From the NCBI GenBank assembly GCA_017964055.1, contig JAGCSS010000081.1:1-14783 (forward strand): a DNA stretch of 14,783 nucleotides, read 5' to 3'. Source of the stretch: Lachnospiraceae bacterium (GTDB lineage Bacteria > Bacillota > Clostridia > Lachnospirales > Lachnospiraceae). Below, piece after piece: positions 1-7,075 of this stretch; the first letter of the stretch is position 1, and each line of letters opens with the position of its first letter. The notes under the pieces are model-generated. The model did no database searches, had not been told where the DNA came from, and saw only the letters and a program-made list of their open reading frames with translations. The position numbers and the translations under genes are program-made.

Positions 1-363
1 CGTGGATGTCAGCTGTGTTACGGCTATGAGCAGCGGTCTGGTACCGTCGGGCCTCGTGAGCCCGTCGAGCGCCGCCTCCATCATGGCCTTTGTTCCCGCC
101 GCATGGAGATTGCACATGTCCACATCGAGCCTCGAGAGCACCGCCATGGCTTTTTTTACCGTATTGGGTATGTCGTGGAGCTTCAGATCGAGGAATATCT
201 TATGGCCGCGTGCCTTGATATCCTTTACTATCTGCGGTCCTTCCGCGTAAAACAGCTCCATGCCGATCTTGACAAAAGGCTTTTTGCCGGTAAATCTGTC
301 AAGAAACGCAAGCGTATCCTTTCCGCTCGCAAAATCGCATGCAATGATAACGTCTTTTCCCAT
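1..363 (-). CDS. pyrF: Orotidine 5'-phosphate decarboxylase, 3' end cut by window edge
   Basis: Converts OMP to UMP, the last step of de novo pyrimidine synthesis, in the cytoplasm. The minus-strand frame stays open from an ATG at 363 to base 1, giving 121 codons; the rest lies outside the window. The family's catalytic Lys-Asp-Lys-Asp set is visible: Lys32 in VKIG, then Asp59, Lys61 and Asp64 in [11 protein letters not shown]. Asp10 in ACDF matches the usual substrate-binding Asp near the N terminus. This spacing fits the short, PyrF-only subfamily rather than the fused eukaryotic type. The start is set by a TAGGAGG ribosome binding site that overlaps the pyrD stop codon, only 9 bp upstream, so it is the fourth visible gene of the pyr operon. 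Further pyr genes such as pyrE may follow off the left edge, but that cannot be seen. Confidence 0.95.
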   Translation of the reverse strand, partial: MGKDVIIACDFASGKDTLAFLDRFTGKKPFVKIGMELFYAEGPQIVKDIKARGHKIFLDLKLHDIPNTVKKAMAVLSRLDVDMCNLHAAGTKAMMEAALDGLTRPDGTRPLLIAVTQLTST

Positions 364-372
364 TTTTGCCTC

Positions 373-1287
373 CTAATCGTGTGCCGCACCTATGATGTCG
401 GTGAGTCTTTCTATGCCGAGCTTTTCGCAGAGCCGCGGCAGTTCTTCGATGATCCCCGGACAGATGTAAGGATCCGTCAGGTTCATCGCTCCGATCTCGA
501 CCGCCGAAGCGCCCGCCATCATCATCTCTATCACATCGTCTGCCGACGCTATGCCGCCCATGCCTATGATCGGGATATTTACCGCCTCGTAAACCTGATA
601 TACCATGCGCACGGCCACCGGGAATATCGCAGGTCCCGAAAAACCGCCCATCTTATTGGCAACTACCGGCTTACGCCGCTTTATGTCGATCCGCATCCCG
701 AGCAGCGTGTTGATGAGTGCTATGCCGTCCGCACCTGCTGCCTCGCAGGCCTTTGCGATCTCCGCGATATTCGTGACGTTCGGCGAAAGCTTCATGTATA
801 CGGGCTTTGTCGTGACCGATTTAACGGCTTTTGTCACCTCGGCCGCAGCCTCGCAGGAAGTTCCGAATGCCATGCCTCCCGCGTGAACGTTCGGGCAGCT
901 GATATTTACCTCGATGATGCCTATGCCCTCTTCGCGGTCGATCCTCTCGCAGCAGTATTTGTACTCATCTATCGAAAAGCCGCTGATATTGGCGATCACA
1001 GACTTTTTAAACATGCCGCGCAGTCTGGGCAGCTCATCGGAAATGACCTTTTCTATTCCGGGATTGGCCAGTCCCACCGAGTTGATCATGCCTCCGGTGC
1101 ACTCGGCGATCCTCGGCGTCGGATTGCCGAAACGCGCGTCTTTGGTCGTCCCTTTAAAAGAGAGCGAGCCGAGGATATTTATGTCATAGAGCTTTGCGAA
1201 CTCCGCGCCGAAGCCGAAGGTCCCGCTCGCCGGGATGATGGGATTGTCCAGCTCCCAGTCTCCCAGCCGTGTTCTTATATCTGCCAT
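373..1287 (-). CDS. pyrD: Dihydroorotate dehydrogenase B, catalytic (FMN) subunit
   Basis: Oxidises dihydroorotate to orotate with FMN and passes electrons through its PyrK partner to NAD+. This is the soluble class 1B enzyme, active with PyrK as a heterotetramer. The 304-residue product has the class signatures: NPIIPASGTFGFG near residue 15, NSVGLANPG near 69, and the catalytic cysteine Cys131 in NISCPNVHAGGMAFG. Class 2 enzymes have serine at that position. The C-terminal half carries the phosphate/FMN loop GMGGIAS. The start at 1287 is preferred because a GAAAGG site lies about 7 bases upstream and homologues start at this point. An in-frame ATG at 1329 would add 14 residues of unusual, charged composition coding through a hairpin and has a weaker ribosome site. 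It is followed 9 bp later by pyrF. Confidence 0.96.
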   Translation of the reverse strand: MADIRTRLGDWELDNPIIPASGTFGFGAEFAKLYDINILGSLSFKGTTKDARFGNPTPRIAECTGGMINSVGLANPGIEKVISDELPRLRGMFKKSVIANISGFSIDEYKYCCERIDREEGIGIIEVNISCPNVHAGGMAFGTSCEAAAEVTKAVKSVTTKPVYMKLSPNVTNIAEIAKACEAAGADGIALINTLLGMRIDIKRRKPVVANKMGGFSGPAIFPVAVRMVYQVYEAVNIPIIGMGGIASADDVIEMMMAGASAVEIGAMNLTDPYICPGIIEELPRLCEKLGIERLTDIIGAAHD

Positions 1288-1309
1288 TTCATGCCTTTCT
1301 GTATGACGC

Positions 1310-1324
1310 CGGTCCTCCGGACCG
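1310..1324 (-). other. Small perfect hairpin in the pyrK-pyrD intergenic space
   Basis: CGGTCC and GGACCG form a 6-bp perfect stem around a 3-base loop, 22 bases before the preferred pyrD start. There is no T-run after it, so it does not look like a terminator. It could affect mRNA stability or translation between pyrK and pyrD, or be chance in a GC-rich stretch. It lies between the two candidate pyrD start codons. Confidence 0.4.
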
Positions 1325-1363
1325 TGCATCCGCTCTTTGCCTGTCTCTGTATCCGCAGTTTTC

Positions 1364-2182
1364 TTAGCTGCAGAATACCTCGTCAGCCGGGAAAACGGGT
1401 CCGTCCGTGCAGACCTTTTTAAATCCCGATTCCGTCTCTACGGAACAGCCCACGCACGCTCCGAAGCCGCAGCCCATGCGCTCCTCGAGGCTGAGCTCGC
1501 CGCCCGCACCCGGGAATGCCTTAGCCATGGCGGCCTTCAGCGCTTTCAGCATCGGGATGGGTCCGCAGGCGTAATAGTGCGTGCACTCGTCTATCTTACC
1601 GAGGCAGTCCGTCACAAAACCCTTTGTGCCCGTCTCTCCGCTCACCGTGGCAATGTACACCCTGACCTCCGGCTTTCCGCCCTCGAAACCCTCACAGCCG
1701 AACTCGTAGAGATCGTTCAGGGCTTCGAACTCATCTGCAAGGAAAACGTCCTCGGCCGTGTTGAAGCCGAGTATCACATCGACCGACCTGCCCGCATGTA
1801 CGAGCTTCTTTGCCAGTCCGTACATCGGAGGGGTTCCGACTCCTCCTCCGACTAAGAGGGGCCTCTTTCCCGAAGCACTCACATCGAAGCCGTGGCCGAG
1901 TCCGGTCAGTATGTTCAGTTTTTCGCCCGCCGTCATGCGGCTCATGGAGTCGGTGCCCTTGCCGACCGTTTTGTATATCAGCGTCAGCTCGCCCTCATCG
2001 CCCATGAACGGCGGCTTAACATCGCAGACCGAGATAGGGCGTCTTAAGAAAAATCCGTCAAGCTTTATATTGACAAACTGTCCGGGAACCGTGATCTGCG
2101 AAGTGTTGCCCTTAAGTACGGCTTTGTAAACATCCTTTGCGATCGCGTCGTTCCTGAGTAATGTAAAGATCTCTTCCGTCAT
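1364..2182 (-). CDS. pyrK: Dihydroorotate dehydrogenase B, electron transfer (FAD/2Fe-2S) subunit
   Basis: Carries electrons from the FMN of PyrD to NAD+ through a [2Fe-2S] cluster and FAD. The 272-residue protein has the expected order. A ferredoxin-reductase-type beta barrel ends in the FAD motif RRPIS (residues 48-52). A nucleotide-binding segment VGGGVGTPP follows (111-119), then a C-terminal cluster domain. Four cysteines ligate the cluster: Cys238, Cys243, Cys246 and Cys258, spaced C-X4-C-X2-C-X11-C within GCGFGACVGC and KVCTDGPVF. All expected ligands are present. The ATG at 2182 has an AAGGA ribosome site about 7 bases upstream. It is 32 bp after pyrC and 76 bp before the preferred pyrD start. 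The gene pair pyrK-pyrD is diagnostic for the NAD-linked enzyme and makes this call secure. Confidence 0.95.
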   Translation of the reverse strand: MTEEIFTLLRNDAIAKDVYKAVLKGNTSQITVPGQFVNIKLDGFFLRRPISVCDVKPPFMGDEGELTLIYKTVGKGTDSMSRMTAGEKLNILTGLGHGFDVSASGKRPLLVGGGVGTPPMYGLAKKLVHAGRSVDVILGFNTAEDVFLADEFEALNDLYEFGCEGFEGGKPEVRVYIATVSGETGTKGFVTDCLGKIDECTHYYACGPIPMLKALKAAMAKAFPGAGGELSLEERMGCGFGACVGCSVETESGFKKVCTDGPVFPADEVFCS

Positions 2183-2214
2183 AGCTTATCCTTTTCGGTG
2201 CCTGTCACCTGATG

Positions 2215-3558
2215 TCATGTAAACCGGACCGCTGCCTCCGTCCCTGAGGTCCATACGGTCTCTTTGCCGCAGACCGTCATCAGGCAGCGCGCATATACCC
2301 TGCTGCCGTCAAACGGAGTATATCTGCCCTTTGACATGAATGTGTCGGGGCTGATGCAGTACTCGTCCTCCAGATCGTATACGCAGAGCTTTGCTTCCGC
2401 ACCTTCTACGATACCGGCTTCGATCCCGAATCTCTTTGCCGGGATCGTGCTCATCAGCGCAACGAGCCGCTCAAGGCTAATGATACCCGTGCGGACCAGT
2501 CCCGCGTGAAGCACGGGGAATGCGCACTCGAGTCCGACCACTCCCATCGGCGCTCCGAGCAGTCCTTTTGACTTTTCCTCAGAGGAATGCGGCGCATGGT
2601 CCGTGGCGATCATATCTATCGTGCCGTCGAGAAGCCCCGCGATCAGTGCCTCGCGGTCCTCGCGGCTCCTGAGCGGAGGATTCATCTTGAATCTTCCGAG
2701 CTCTTCGGGTGTTTCTTTTTCCATCGCCTTTATGATATCGTTCTCATCGAGCAGCAGGTAATGGGGGCCCGTCTCACAGGTCACGTTGACGCCCTCCGCT
2801 TTTGCCCGTCTGATGATCTCAACCGACTCCTTCGTCGATACATGGCAGACATGGTAGGGGCAGCCTGTTTCGGCGGCCAGTTTCACATCGCGCTCGACCA
2901 TCCTCCATTCGCTCTCGGAGGTAATGCCCTTTATGCCGAGCCTGCCTGCCACGGCGCCGTCATGCACATGCGCTCCGCCTATCACGGTCATATCCTCGCA
3001 GTGCGCCGCTATCAGCCTGCCGCTCGCCTTTACGCGCTCCATGGCCTCCCGCATGAGCTCATCGCCCGCGAGTCCCCTTCCGTCGTCCGAGAAAGCGATC
3101 ACATCAGATGCCATGGCCTCGATCTCAGACAGACGCTCGCCTTTTTCATCCACAGTGAGACTGCCGTACGGGTGCACATGTATCTGCGCCTTTTCTCTGA
3201 TCGCCTCCAGCTCGACCGCCAGTCTTTCGGGGCTGTCGGGCACGGGATTCAGATTGGGCATCGCGCAGACATCCGTGTAGCCTCCGGCCGCAGCCGAAGC
3301 GCTGCCCGTCGCAATGTCCTCTTTATAAGTAAATCCCGGCTCGCGAAAATGTACATGGACATCCACAAAACCGGGAAAAATATACCTGTTATTCAAATCT
3401 ATGATGCTGTCTGCAGAGGATGAGAGTCCCGAACACTTGCCCGTCATTCCGTCCCCCGCAGCAGTAACGGAGGAGACAATGCCGTCACGGATCAGAATAT
3501 CCGAGTGCCTGAAGCCGGTTCCGTCGAATACCATTCCTCCGCGTAATAAAGTCTGCAT
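2215..3558 (-). CDS. pyrC: Dihydroorotase (class I, zinc amidohydrolase)
   Basis: Cyclises carbamoyl-aspartate to dihydroorotate, the third step of UMP synthesis. The 447-residue protein has the metal-binding pattern of bacterial class I dihydroorotases: HVH (His68, His70) in DVHVHFREPG, an Asp in FSDDG near 158, His186 in AHCED, His239 in CHVST and Asp320 in IATDHAPHS. It is slightly longer than the usual 420-430 residues, partly through a serine- and glycine-rich insertion around residues 35-53 before the IIDL strand. The start at 3558 has a GAGGAG site 6 bases upstream. It is the first gene of the operon pyrC-pyrK-pyrD-pyrF, with its promoter about 40-65 bp upstream. Allantoinase and hydantoinase are related, but the pyr context settles the function. 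Confidence 0.95.
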   Translation of the reverse strand: MQTLLRGGMVFDGTGFRHSDILIRDGIVSSVTAAGDGMTGKCSGLSSSADSIIDLNNRYIFPGFVDVHVHFREPGFTYKEDIATGSASAAAGGYTDVCAMPNLNPVPDSPERLAVELEAIREKAQIHVHPYGSLTVDEKGERLSEIEAMASDVIAFSDDGRGLAGDELMREAMERVKASGRLIAAHCEDMTVIGGAHVHDGAVAGRLGIKGITSESEWRMVERDVKLAAETGCPYHVCHVSTKESVEIIRRAKAEGVNVTCETGPHYLLLDENDIIKAMEKETPEELGRFKMNPPLRSREDREALIAGLLDGTIDMIATDHAPHSSEEKSKGLLGAPMGVVGLECAFPVLHAGLVRTGIISLERLVALMSTIPAKRFGIEAGIVEGAEAKLCVYDLEDEYCISPDTFMSKGRYTPFDGSRVYARCLMTVCGKETVWTSGTEAAVRFT

Positions 3559-3594
3559 AAGGTTCTCCTCTTTAAGAAATCTGCATTTGCATAA

Positions 3595-3624
3595 ATGTTA
3601 TCACACCGTAAATTGACGCGTCAA
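3595..3624 (-). promoter_or_regulatory. Predicted sigma-A promoter of the pyrCKDF operon
   Basis: On the minus strand, TTGACG (3624-3619, 5 of 6 consensus) is followed after 18 bases by TAACAT (3600-3595, 4 of 6). A TG one base before the -10 gives an extended -10. Transcription would start near 3588, leaving a leader of only about 30 bases before the pyrC ATG. Such a leader has no room for a PyrR-binding attenuator with antiterminator and terminator hairpins. Confidence 0.6.
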
Positions 3625-3625
3625 T
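3612..3625. promoter_or_regulatory. 14-bp perfect palindrome over the pyr -35 box (candidate operator)
   Basis: ATTGACGCGTCAAT is identical on both strands and covers the whole predicted -35 element of the pyr promoter. A dimeric regulator bound here would block RNA polymerase. No regulator gene is in the window and I do not recognise the site as a known operator, so the role is inferred from position and symmetry only. Confidence 0.4.
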
Positions 3626-3655
3626 CCCCCAAAAAACATTTAGCAGACTCTAAAA

Positions 3656-3684
3656 TCGGGCAGAAGGTTTATCCCTCTGCCCGA
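3656..3684 (-). terminator. Rho-independent terminator after the Ig-like protein gene
   Basis: TCGGGCAGA and TCTGCCCGA form a 9-bp perfect stem. The 11-base loop can add two further G-C pairs. On the minus strand the stem is followed by ATTTTAG and, further on, a second T-run. It begins 18 bp after the stop codon of the upstream secreted protein gene and so separates that gene from the pyr promoter. The U-tract is modest, so termination may be incomplete. Confidence 0.75.
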
Positions 3685-3701
3685 ATGCTGAAGTCGTGTG
3701 T

Positions 3702-6326
3702 TTAGTGGGTGGTAGACTGTACTACCTTATTGATCTCGATCGGTACTTCGATCGTGTAAGGTACATTGCCTACAGTGATCGTGCCCGTTACGGATACGGT
3801 CCTGATATAGATGTAACCCGAACCTGCGATAAAGTTCGTAACCTTGCCCGATGCCGCCGTTCCGTTGAACGAGAGATGGAAGCACTGTGCCAGGATCGAG
3901 TCCGCGATGCTCTGCGTCGTGGTCGATGAAAGAGGGAACAGCGTAGTAGTATAGGTCTGCTCGTAGGTAGCTCCCTCCTGGGAATCCTTGATAACGAACG
4001 ATCCGGAAGCCTTAGGCGCATCCGTGGTGCCCGAGCCCTTCTGGTAGATCACGAAGGAATAGTTGCCGGGAACAGCCTTTGTAATGGTGCTGCCCTCAAC
4101 CTTTGCGATCGGGAATACGGCGCTGTTGAGCGAAGTCGTAAGCGTCATCTCTGTGCCGCTGCTGTTTCTTACGACAGCATAGTAATCGCCGAGTCCCGCA
4201 GCTGCCTTGGTAGTAAGGGTAAGATCCTGATACCTTACATTGCCCTTATATGCGACAAATGTGATATATACATTCTTGCCGTTCGTCGTATCGAAGTTGG
4301 AGTTGACAACCATATCGGTGTCTCCGCTCACAACCGCCCTGTAGGTCGTAGTAAGCTTCTCGTCGGGCTTGAATACCATCATCGTGAACGATGTGGCGGT
4401 CTTAACGTTGCCGTGCTCGTAGTTAACGAGATAGGTGTACGCGTTGCCCGCGATGCTGCCTGAACCGTATGCGAACATGCTAAGCTCGATGATGCCGTCG
4501 GACTTAACGCTCGAAGGATATACAACAGGAGCGGAAGCCGCGGTGCAGGTAAGCGTGAGCTCGCCGGCACTGGCCTCTGACCAGAGCTCGTTGTAGTTAT
4601 CGTAAACCGCTACCGAAATAGTGGGATTCGATGCCGTGGAATCTGAAAGCGTCACGGTGTTGGCCTCAACGCCGTCCACCAGAACCTTAACTGTCGTAGG
4701 GATCCTCGCCTCTCCGACGATAACCGTAGCCGAACCGATAACAACATCATTGTACTTGACTACCAGCACATCCGCGCCGGTCTGGAAAGGACGGAGAACT
4801 CCGTTATGGTCGCAGAATACAGCCTTGGGAGTGTAGTTATCGGGGATCGCGAAGCTGATCTTCGTGCCGATGGCATCCGAGTAGATAAAGGTGCCGTCTG
4901 CCTTTCTAACCTTTGCGACAAGCTTGTAGCCCGCGGTGTAATCAGATGATGAGAGCTTATCGTTGGTATGCTCCCAGTCAAGGTCCGCCGCTGCCTTTGA
5001 TGACTTGGTAACCGTAGTGGCTACAAGAGACATCGTAGCCGCCTCGTTAACCGCGGTAACGGTAGCCGTGCAGGCAAATGAGGTGCCCTTATAGTTGTTG
5101 TAGTAGCCGTTGATGTTGATGCTCTTGCCTTCCTCGTAGATCATCACGGTATTGCCGCTCACATAGCTGACTACGCTGGAATTATCCGCTGCCTTGCAGG
5201 TAACGTAGTTTGCGTAGTTCTGATATGCCGATGATTTTCTGTCGGTAGGCGTGATATCGATGCCGTTCGCATCGTAGAGTCTGAAGTACAGGTTCGAAAC
5301 CTGTGCCGCTATAACGAGATTTCCCGAAATATCGGTGTAGAGGCTCATCGATGCGGGAACGCCGCTGCTGGTCTTAAATGTGGCGGTAAGGCCCTCGGTA
5401 GCCGTTGTTCCGCTCACCTGAACCGTATAATCGGTCGATGCGGACAGCTCGCTCTTGGTGGTAACGATTGCGCTCAGGCCGTTCTTCGCGAACTCGACCT
5501 TAGATACCTCGACCTCGCTCGCTCCTCTGAATATCTTGATATTCTCGGCCTTAAGGATCTCGGAATAATCCTTTCCGAAAGAAATATTGATCGTCTTTAA
5601 GGATTTCTGCTGTACGGACTCGATGGCGGTCTCAACGTGATTGACCTTGACCGTAACGGTGTCTTTCGCGGTAGCCTTTGAGAACTTTGAATAGGTGCCG
5701 CTCGTTGCCTGAACGGTATAGCAGGTGATCGTAGCGGTACCCTCGCCGATCGCCTTTACAAGACCCTTGTCGCTGACGGTGGCAACGCTGTCATCACTCG
5801 AGATCCATTTGATCGTATCGGTAACGGTAACGCCCTTGATCAGGGTCTTGCCCGATTTATTGTACATGGCGCCGTTCAGCTGAACTGTCTCACCGACCTC
5901 GAGCTCATCTACCGTCGAAGGGGTGATGTCAACCGCCGCGCAGTTGGCCTTGACCGTAATCTTTGAGGTCAGGGTGTACTTGGTGTTGGGCGTCTTGGTC
6001 TTATCGATGACCTCGGCCGTAACCGTCGCGGTACCGGGCATGAGCGCGGTAACCGTGCATCTGTATTTCCCGAGAGGCTCGATCTTGATCACGTCGGAAT
6101 CCGAGCTGGTCCAGGAAACGCTGTAGCTCTTGGGACGGTTATTCACCTTGAGTGTGATATAGCCGTTTCCGTACTTTGAATAGACGCTGCTGCCGCCGAC
6201 ATACACCGTCTTTTTCTTGGTGTTGAGCTTGGGCGTGGCCGCAGCCTCCGCACTGACAGGCTGTGCGAGTGACGCTGTAAGTATCATTGCCAGAGCGATC
6301 GCAAGCACCTTAAAGAATTTTTTCAT
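3702..6326 (-). CDS. Secreted protein with bacterial Ig-like (Big_2-type) domains
   Basis: An exported, 874-residue, beta-rich protein of unknown ligand. Residues 1-30 are a classic signal peptide: KK, a hydrophobic core, then cleavage after VSA or AEA. Two Big_2-like domains follow, about residues 33-126 and 132-229. Each ends in the typical pattern of a Ser-Ser-Asp strand and then G-A/T-A-T-V/I-T-A/C. Residues about 235-325 resemble another Ig-like or S-layer-associated beta domain. The remainder is Thr/Ser/Val-rich and consistent with more beta-sandwich repeats that I cannot assign. I see no LPXTG sorting signal, C-terminal membrane helix or SLH domain, so attachment to the cell is unclear. 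The start at 6326 is chosen over the ATG at 6344 because GGAGG sits 4-5 bases upstream and the signal peptide begins there. It probably functions at the cell surface; adhesion or wall structure is only a guess. Confidence 0.85.
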   Translation of the reverse strand: MKKFFKVLAIALAMILTASLAQPVSAEAAATPKLNTKKKTVYVGGSSVYSKYGNGYITLKVNNRPKSYSVSWTSSDSDVIKIEPLGKYRCTVTALMPGTATVTAEVIDKTKTPNTKYTLTSKITVKANCAAVDITPSTVDELEVGETVQLNGAMYNKSGKTLIKGVTVTDTIKWISSDDSVATVSDKGLVKAIGEGTATITCYTVQATSGTYSKFSKATAKDTVTVKVNHVETAIESVQQKSLKTINISFGKDYSEILKAENIKIFRGASEVEVSKVEFAKNGLSAIVTTKSELSASTDYTVQVSGTTATEGLTATFKTSSGVPASMSLYTDISGNLVIAAQVSNLYFRLYDANGIDITPTDRKSSAYQNYANYVTCKAADNSSVVSYVSGNTVMIYEEGKSININGYYNNYKGTSFACTATVTAVNEAATMSLVATTVTKSSKAAADLDWEHTNDKLSSSDYTAGYKLVAKVRKADGTFIYSDAIGTKISFAIPDNYTPKAVFCDHNGVLRPFQTGADVLVVKYNDVVIGSATVIVGEARIPTTVKVLVDGVEANTVTLSDSTASNPTISVAVYDNYNELWSEASAGELTLTCTAASAPVVYPSSVKSDGIIELSMFAYGSGSIAGNAYTYLVNYEHGNVKTATSFTMMVFKPDEKLTTTYRAVVSGDTDMVVNSNFDTTNGKNVYITFVAYKGNVRYQDLTLTTKAAAGLGDYYAVVRNSSGTEMTLTTSLNSAVFPIAKVEGSTITKAVPGNYSFVIYQKGSGTTDAPKASGSFVIKDSQEGATYEQTYTTTLFPLSSTTTQSIADSILAQCFHLSFNGTAASGKVTNFIAGSGYIYIRTVSVTGTITVGNVPYTIEVPIEINKVVQSTTH

Positions 6327-6345
6327 TTTTCCTCCATTCCGCATC

Positions 6346-6361
6346 CCGGACCGCCGTCCGG
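6346..6361 (-). other. Hairpin between the membrane protein gene and the Ig-like protein gene
   Basis: CCGGAC and GTCCGG form a 6-bp perfect stem with a 4-base loop in the 52-bp gap between these two same-strand genes. On the minus strand no T-run follows, so it is not a convincing terminator. The two genes are probably cotranscribed, and the hairpin may moderate read-through or protect mRNA ends. Confidence 0.4.
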
Positions 6362-6378
6362 AACACTTCTCCCTATTG

Positions 6379-6894
6379 TTACATTGTAAATACTTTTCTC
6401 ATACCCTTTTGCTTACAATAATCGACCATGGTCTCCGAGGGCTCGAACATGATCTTCATGCGCTGTCCGTCCTTGCTGGCGAAGATGCAGTAGACCTTGC
6501 CCTCTCCGGTCTTTGAGGTGAAGTCCTTCACCGTGAGGTTCTGCTGGTGGTTGTAGCTGTCGAGCTCGTGAGAATGCTCCGGAGCCATAACATCGATATT
6601 GTCGATATCGATCCTGAGCATGTTCTTGCGTCGCTCTCCGCCGCTGATACGGTCAAAATCGATCTGACCGTCGCAGAAAATATACTCCCAGTCAATATTG
6701 AACATGGGATTTACAAAGTAAAACGCGATCAGCACAGCAACACCCAGAAAGGCAAGCAGTCCGCTCCCTAAAAAGAGCATGCCTCCGAGCATCAGGACAA
6801 TGCCCAGGAACAGCATCGCTCCCTTTGCGAGCGTAGCGCCCGCAGTCACTTTTCTTTTAACATAGGTTTCAGTATATAAGCCGTTTCCGATCAT
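6379..6894 (-). CDS. Small two-helix membrane protein of unknown function
   Basis: The 171-residue product has a short polar N terminus. Two closely spaced hydrophobic helices cover about residues 19-62 and are rich in Gly, Leu and Met. A soluble, mixed alpha/beta cytoplasmic-type domain follows, starting DWEYIFCDGQIDFDRI. That layout is seen in many small clostridial membrane proteins, and it may belong to the group annotated as DUF6106, though I recall this only loosely. The soluble part resembles bacterial PH-like domains in layout, but no catalytic motif is visible. The start at 6894 is favoured by AAGGAG 7 bases upstream; the in-frame ATGs at 6927 and 6915 have no such site, and 6927 lies at or before the predicted transcription start. 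A strong promoter lies just upstream, and the gene probably leads a transcript with the secreted Ig-like protein 52 bp downstream. Confidence 0.75.
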   Translation of the reverse strand: MIGNGLYTETYVKRKVTAGATLAKGAMLFLGIVLMLGGMLFLGSGLLAFLGVAVLIAFYFVNPMFNIDWEYIFCDGQIDFDRISGGERRKNMLRIDIDNIDVMAPEHSHELDSYNHQQNLTVKDFTSKTGEGKVYCIFASKDGQRMKIMFEPSETMVDYCKQKGMRKVFTM

Positions 6895-6930
6895 TACATC
6901 TCTCCTTACATGCATAGTATTCCACAAAAA

Positions 6931-6959
6931 ATTATAAGCTTTGCTCCATGCTTTGTAAA
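6931..6959 (-). promoter_or_regulatory. Strong predicted sigma-A promoter (membrane protein and Ig-like protein genes)
   Basis: On the minus strand, TTTACA (6959-6954) is followed after exactly 17 bases by a consensus TATAAT (6936-6931). Transcription would start near 6924, about 30 bases before the ATG at 6894. This is the best-scoring promoter by eye in the left half of the window and implies solid, probably constitutive expression. Confidence 0.75.
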
Positions 6960-6992
6960 TGCCCCAACCACAGAATTCACGTTTAATTCATA

Positions 6993-7027
6993 TTTGCGTT
7001 TTAATCGGCGCCGCAAAGGGTTATAAT
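6993..7027 (+). promoter_or_regulatory. Predicted sugar-operon promoter with a candidate operator
   Basis: A perfect -10 box, TATAAT, lies at 7022-7027, giving a start near 7034 and a leader of about 42 bases to the symporter ATG. No good -35 is present at 16-18 bases. Instead an inverted repeat, TTTGCG (6993-6998) and CGCAAA (7012-7017), spans that zone, with an 8-bp palindrome CGGCGCCG at 7006-7013 inside it. A weak -35 plus a symmetric site is typical of regulated sugar promoters (LacI- or AraC-type). The regulator is not in this window. Confidence 0.5.
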
Positions 7028-7075
7028 GGGTTTATAAGGTATTTACCAAATTCGCTTTGCGGGAGGTTATCACTT

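Noticed and set aside
103..1422. A 439-codon open frame on the plus strand opposite pyrF and pyrD
   Set aside because: It is antisense to two clear pyr genes, has no family resemblance, is rich in Arg and His as expected for a shadow of GC-rich codons, and lacks a ribosome binding site.
2587..3423. A 278-codon plus-strand open frame opposite pyrC
   Set aside because: Shadow of pyrC, whose zinc-binding motifs fix the coding strand; no recognisable protein features.
3559..3701. Riboswitch or PyrR attenuator upstream of pyrC
   Set aside because: The region is accounted for by the Ig-gene terminator, a palindrome and a promoter; the remaining leader is too short for a known riboswitch fold.
1317..6353. 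CCGGACCG shared by the hairpins at 1310 and 6346 and also present at the pyrC 3' end
   Set aside because: An 8-base GC-rich word recurring in a GC-rich region is expected by chance, and the surrounding sequences and stem layouts differ.
6959..7075. Upstream extension of the symporter reading frame
   Set aside because: The ATG at 6959 lacks a ribosome site, the added 39 residues do not fit the family, and the stretch contains the -10 box TATAAT.
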